From assembly GCA_002305415.1 (NCBI GenBank), contig DBQX01000141.1:1-19343 (forward strand): 19,343 nucleotides of DNA, given 5' to 3'. This document shows positions 15,896 through 19,343 of this stretch, piece by piece. The translations under genes and the position numbers were made by a program. Positions within the stretch are counted from its first letter, which is position 1, and each line of letters opens with the position of its first letter. This DNA comes from Actinomycetales bacterium UBA1383 (GTDB lineage Bacteria > Actinomycetota > Actinomycetes > Actinomycetales > Actinomycetaceae). The notes under the pieces are model-generated. The model searched no databases, was not told where the DNA came from, and saw nothing but the letters and a program-made list of their open reading frames with translations.

Positions 15896-16840
15896 ATGAC
15901 CGATACTCCGGCGCGACGGCTCGCGGTCGTCGTCAACCCCAGCAAGTTCGAGGACCTCGAGCCCGTGAAACGCCAGGTGGCCGCGGCGTGCGCGGACCAG
16001 GGATGGCCCGAGGCGTCCTGGTACGAGACCACCAAGGAGGACCCCGGCGCCGGTCAGGCCCGTCAGGCGCTCGACGACGGCGCCACCCTCGTGTGTCCCC
16101 TCGGCGGCGACGGCACCGTGCGCGCCGTCGCGAGTGCGCTCGTCGGCACCCGCGTACCGATCGGCCTGCTCCCGGGCGGGACGGGCAACCTGCTGGCGCG
16201 CAACCTCTCCCTCCCCGTCGACGACCTGGACGACGCCCTCGAGGTGGTGCTCGGCGGCGTCGAGCGCACCGTCGACGTCGGCCGGGTCACGTTCGACGAC
16301 CGCGAGCCCGAGGTGTTCCTCGTGATGTCCGGCGTCGGCGTGGACGCCGAGACGATGGCGAACGCCGACGAGGGCCTCAAGAACAGGGTGGGGTGGGTCG
16401 CGTACCTCGTCTCCGGTGCCCGCGCCCTCGTCAGCCCGGGCTTCCGGGTGCGGGTCACGGCCGGCGCGGACCACGTGTTCAGCCAGCACTCCCGCATGGT
16501 CGTGGTCGGCAACTGCGGCGAGCTCACCGGGGGCACCACGCTCATGCCGGACGCACGCGTCGACGACGGCGTCCTCGACACCGTCCTCCTCGCCCCCACG
16601 GGCGTCGTGGGCTGGGCGTCGGCGATCCTCGACGTCGTCACGCGACACCGCCGCGGGCACCGCTCGCTGCGCCGTCTCACGGGCCCCCGCGTGGAGGTGC
16701 GTCTCGACCGGCCCGTCGAGGGCGAACTCGACGGCGACGCCATCGGGCCGGTGCGGTCCATGGTGTGCGAGGTGGAGCCCGGCGTGCTGACCGTCCGGGT
16801 GGCGCGCGAGGAGGGCGAGGGCGATCAGCCCGGGCGGTAG
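15896..16840 (+). CDS. Diacylglycerol kinase family lipid kinase
   Basis: This 314-residue protein has the DAGK catalytic domain that phosphorylates diacylglycerol or a related lipid at the inner face of the membrane. The nucleotide-binding motif GGDGT is at residues 70-74 and PGGTGN at 93-98. The second, beta-rich half includes the MVVVGNCGELTGG segment and the D-G-x-L-D-x-V block (DDGVLDTVLL) typical of the YegS/DgkB/LCB5 group. The ATG at 15896 was chosen because it starts just before the first beta strand and six bases after a -10-like TACTGT; the frame extends upstream into antisense of hutU. Its stop overlaps the end of the converging DUF1846 gene by 16 bases. The lipid substrate (diacylglycerol, sphingosine-like or other) cannot be told. 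Confidence 0.88.
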   Translation: MTDTPARRLAVVVNPSKFEDLEPVKRQVAAACADQGWPEASWYETTKEDPGAGQARQALDDGATLVCPLGGDGTVRAVASALVGTRVPIGLLPGGTGNLLARNLSLPVDDLDDALEVVLGGVERTVDVGRVTFDDREPEVFLVMSGVGVDAETMANADEGLKNRVGWVAYLVSGARALVSPGFRVRVTAGADHVFSQHSRMVVVGNCGELTGGTTLMPDARVDDGVLDTVLLAPTGVVGWASAILDVVTRHRRGHRSLRRLTGPRVEVRLDRPVEGELDGDAIGPVRSMVCEVEPGVLTVRVAREEGEGDQPGR

Positions 16841-18312
16841 AGCTTCTTCGTCTGGAACACCGGCTCGCAGGTGACCTGGACCCCGAGGTTCCGGAAGATG
16901 CCCTCGTCCACCGGGCCGAGGATCACCGACGAGTGCACGTCACAGCCCCGCAGGCGGTGCAGTTCCGCCAGCGCCCGCTGCGCGTCCGGGTTCGAGCTGG
17001 CGCCCACGGCGAGGGCGATCAGCACCTCGTCGGTGTGGAGCCGCGGGTTCTGGCTGCCGAGGTGCCGGGTCTTGAGATCCTGGATCGGCTCGATCGTCTC
17101 GTTGGCCAGGAGCTTCACCTCGTGGTCGATCCCGGCGAGGGCCTTCAGCGCATCCAGCAGCATCGCGGAGGAGGGGCCGAGCAGGGGGGAGGTCTTGCCG
17201 GTGATGATCCGCCCGTCCGGCAGCTCGATCGCCGCGGCCGGGGCACCGGTGCGCCTCGCCACCCGCAGGGCGGGGCCCACCACGGGCCGGTCGTTCCGGG
17301 TGATCCCGAGGGTGTTCATGAGGAGGGCGATCCGGCCGGACTCGACCGGCTCAAGCCCCTCGCGCCGTTCGTGGACCAGCGCCCTGAAGTACCGCCGGAT
17401 CACCTCCTGGCGGGAGGCCTCGCGGCACGCCTCGTCGTCGGAGATGCAGTACCCCACCATGTTGACGCCCATGTCGGTGGGCGATTTGTAGGGTGAGACC
17501 CCCAGGATCCGCTCGAACAGCAGGTTGAGGACCGGGAAGATCTCGACGTCCCGGTTGTAGTTGACGGCCTGCACGCCGTAGGCGGCGAGGTGGAACGGGT
17601 CGATCATGTTGACGTCGTCGAGGTCCGCGGTGGCGGCCTCGTAGGCGATGTTCACCGGGTGGTCGAGCGGCAGGTTCCAGATGGGGAAGGTCTCGAACTT
17701 CGCATACCCGGAGGAGATGCCGCGCACGTGGTCATGGAAGAGCTGCGACAGGCAGGTGGCCATCTTGCCGCTGCCCGGCCCCGGGCCGGTGACCACCACG
17801 AGGTCACGGCTGGTCTCGACGTACTCGTTCCGCCCGAAGCCGCGCTCACTGACGATCAGCGGGATGTCGTTGGGGTAGCCCCTGATGGGGAAGTGGCGGT
17901 AGACGCGCAGGCCGAGCTTCTCCAGCTTCCTCTTGAAGGCTCTGGCCTGGTGGTTGTCGTCGGTCCAGCGGGAGATCACCACGCTGCCCACGTACAGCCC
18001 GTGGGAACGGAAGCCGTCGATGAGGCGCAGCACGTCGGCGTCGTAGGGAATGCCGAGGTCGGCCCGCACCTTGGTGCGCGCGAGGTCACGGGCGCTGATC
18101 ACGACGACGATCTCGAGGTCGTCCCGGAGGGTGGCGAGCATCGCGATCTTGTTGTCCGGGGTGAAGCCGGGCAGCACGCGGGAGGCGTGCATGTCGTCGA
18201 AGAGCTTCCCGCCCAGTTCGAGGTAGAGAGTGCCGCCGAACTGCCGGCGCCGCTCCTCGATGTGGTGGGACTGCAACGCCAGGTACTTCTCCCTGTCGAA
18301 TCCGATGCGCAC
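16825..18312 (-). CDS. DUF1846 (UPF0371) family protein
   Basis: This 495-residue cytoplasmic protein matches the full length of the DUF1846 family, whose function is not established. It starts with IGFDREKYLALQSxxIxxR and continues with the conserved LYLELGGKLFDDxHASRVLPGF region (about 29-50). A P-loop-like segment GPGPGSGKM at 176-184 suggests nucleotide binding. Later conserved blocks include NYNRDVEIFPVL near 251-262 and SPTDMGVNMVG. The GTG at 18312 has GGTGG about six bases upstream and gives the family N-terminus; the frame runs on upstream to 18720, but only as antisense of the dehydrogenase gene. A TATGAT -10 element lies just upstream. It is convergent with the lipid kinase and divergent from the dehydrogenase. 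Confidence 0.9.
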   Translation of the reverse strand: MRIGFDREKYLALQSHHIEERRRQFGGTLYLELGGKLFDDMHASRVLPGFTPDNKIAMLATLRDDLEIVVVISARDLARTKVRADLGIPYDADVLRLIDGFRSHGLYVGSVVISRWTDDNHQARAFKRKLEKLGLRVYRHFPIRGYPNDIPLIVSERGFGRNEYVETSRDLVVVTGPGPGSGKMATCLSQLFHDHVRGISSGYAKFETFPIWNLPLDHPVNIAYEAATADLDDVNMIDPFHLAAYGVQAVNYNRDVEIFPVLNLLFERILGVSPYKSPTDMGVNMVGYCISDDEACREASRQEVIRRYFRALVHERREGLEPVESGRIALLMNTLGITRNDRPVVGPALRVARRTGAPAAAIELPDGRIITGKTSPLLGPSSAMLLDALKALAGIDHEVKLLANETIEPIQDLKTRHLGSQNPRLHTDEVLIALAVGASSNPDAQRALAELHRLRGCDVHSSVILGPVDEGIFRNLGVQVTCEPVFQTKKLYRPG

Positions 18313-18340
18313 GCGTCCACCCGTCTCCCGGCCCCACCGG

Positions 18341-18346
18341 ATCATA
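18341..18346 (-). promoter_or_regulatory. -10 element of DUF1846 gene
   Basis: On the minus strand this reads TATGAT, one base off the consensus, with a start point about 22 bases before the GTG. The -35 region is GC-rich and not recognisable. Confidence 0.45.
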
Positions 18347-18436
18347 CCGAGCGGTGCGCGTCCGGCGGTGCGAGACTTGGACCATCGACCAGCGGCGGCC
18401 GCCCGGCTCGCCGTCGACCCACCAGGAAGGACATCC

Positions 18437-19204
18437 ATGGCACTCTTCGGCCTCACAGGCAAGGTCGTCATCGTCACCGGCGCCGGCTCCGGGATCGGCC
18501 GCGCCACGGCGCAGATGGTCGCCGGGCAGGGGGCGACCGTCGTCGTCGCGGACATCGCCGAGGGGCCGGCGAACGAGACCGTCCAGCTCATCACGGACGC
18601 CGGCGGTTCGGCGCGCGCCTTCGTCGGCGACATCGGCGACGAGGAGACGTGCAACGCCCTCATCGCCGAGGCCGCGAAGGACGGGCGTCTCGACGGCCTG
18701 GTCAACAACGCCGGCATCATGGACTACTTCGCGGGTGTCGGCGACGCCGACACCGAGCTCTACCGCAAGGTCTTCCGCGTCAACGTGGACGGCCCGTTCT
18801 TCCTCTCCCGTGCCGCGATGCCGCACCTGCTGGAGTCCAAGGGCTCCATCGTGAACATCTCGTCCGAGGCCGGCATCCGGGGCGCTGCCGCCGGCGTGAT
18901 CTACACGATGTCCAAGCACGCCGTGGTGGGCCTGACCAGGAACACCGCCTACGTCTATGCCAAGCAGGGCGTGCGCTGCAACGCGGTCTGCCCCGGCGGC
19001 GTGGCCACCAACATCGGCCAGTCCATGCCACAGGAGAAGCTCAACCTCGCCGGTCTTGGCGCGATCACGCCCGTCCACCAGTCCGCGACCGGGATGGCCC
19101 AGCCGGAACAGCTCGCCTCCCTCGTCACGTACCTGCTCTCGGACGAGGCGTCCAACGTGAACGGCGCCATCATCCCGAACGACGGCGGGTGGTTCGCCGG
19201 CTGA
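18437..19204 (+). CDS. Short-chain dehydrogenase/reductase (SDR)
   Basis: This 255-residue classical SDR is an NAD(P)-dependent oxidoreductase of the Rossmann fold. The cofactor motif TGAGSGIG is at residues 14-21; Asp39 after strand 2 (VVVADI) suggests NAD rather than NADP preference. NNAG is at 90-93, the catalytic Ser in ISSEAG at about 143, and Tyr156-x3-Lys160 in YTMSK. The CPGG segment at 185-188 and the NDGGWFAG C-terminus are typical of the FabG-like group. The ATG at 18437 follows GGAAGGAC. No neighbouring gene indicates the substrate, which cannot be predicted from sequence. Confidence 0.92.
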   Translation: MALFGLTGKVVIVTGAGSGIGRATAQMVAGQGATVVVADIAEGPANETVQLITDAGGSARAFVGDIGDEETCNALIAEAAKDGRLDGLVNNAGIMDYFAGVGDADTELYRKVFRVNVDGPFFLSRAAMPHLLESKGSIVNISSEAGIRGAAAGVIYTMSKHAVVGLTRNTAYVYAKQGVRCNAVCPGGVATNIGQSMPQEKLNLAGLGAITPVHQSATGMAQPEQLASLVTYLLSDEASNVNGAIIPNDGGWFAG

Positions 19205-19230
19205 TCGGCGTCGCCGCCCGCGACGCACAC

Positions 19231-19262
19231 GGGGCCCTGTCCGCCACTGCGGATGGGGCCCC
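19231..19262 (+). terminator. Hairpin terminator after SDR gene
   Basis: Outer arms GGGGCC (19231-19236) and GGCCCC (19257-19262) and inner arms TCCGC (19240-19244) and GCGGA (19249-19253) form a stem with a small internal loop and a 4-base end loop, 26 bases after the stop codon. The remaining bases to the window end show no gene. Confidence 0.65.
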
Positions 19263-19343
19263 GGCGTCGTCGTCAGGGCGCTCTGCAGCTGCATCCAGAG
19301 CAGGCTGAGCCACCGGCGTCCCCAACCGACAGATTCCCCGCCC

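Noticed and set aside
18313..18720. An N-terminal extension of the DUF1846 protein by 136 residues
   Set aside because: It would be antisense to the dehydrogenase gene, lacks family similarity and would remove the promoter and ribosome binding site seen before the GTG at 18312.

Overview
The window is very GC-rich, with dense, short-spaced genes, GTG/TTG starts, purine-rich Shine-Dalgarno sites and strong G/C third positions. The gene content (HelZ/SWIM pair, DUF1846, DUF368, full hut pathway) fits a high-GC actinobacterium, probably of the Micrococcales type. The genus cannot be fixed from sequence reading alone. I see no rRNA, tRNA, CRISPR array, transposase or integrase.

Layout. (1) 85-1195, minus: a SixA-type phosphohistidine phosphatase followed by thymidine kinase, a likely two-gene operon. 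(2) 1274-1599, plus: a 62-residue secreted micro-protein with a recognisable promoter, a palindromic operator-like site filling the promoter spacer, and a strong terminator hairpin. (3) 1681-5024, minus: an SNF2/HelZ-type helicase overlapping a SWIM zinc-finger protein (GTGA overlap); the helicase starts at TTG behind a hairpin that covers its ribosome binding site. (4) 5269-6264, plus: a DUF368/PopT-type polyprenyl-phosphate transporter; a small two-helix membrane protein follows on the minus strand. (5) 6622-15798: all four enzymes of histidine to glutamate catabolism. HutH is on plus; HutU, HutI and HutG are on minus in pathway order. The minus-strand series is interrupted twice by plus-strand genes: a DUF3800-like protein between hutG and hutI, and a Ca2+-type P-ATPase between hutI and hutU. 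(6) 15896-18312: a diacylglycerol-kinase-family lipid kinase, apparently leaderless, converging with and overlapping a DUF1846 gene by 16 bases. (7) 18437-19262: a short-chain dehydrogenase with its terminator hairpin.

How they work together. HutH, HutU, HutI and HutG would convert histidine to urocanate, imidazolonepropionate, formiminoglutamate and then glutamate plus formamide; no hut regulator or histidine transporter is visible. The helicase and SWIM protein probably act together on DNA or chromatin-like substrates. The lipid kinase and the DUF368 protein both touch membrane lipids but are not adjacent, so no link is claimed.

Nothing here is an obviously complete new system. The best candidates for something undescribed are the DUF3800-like insertion with its overlapping leader ORF and twin downstream hairpins, the secreted micro-protein with its operator, and the SNF2/SWIM pair with its hairpin-covered TTG start.
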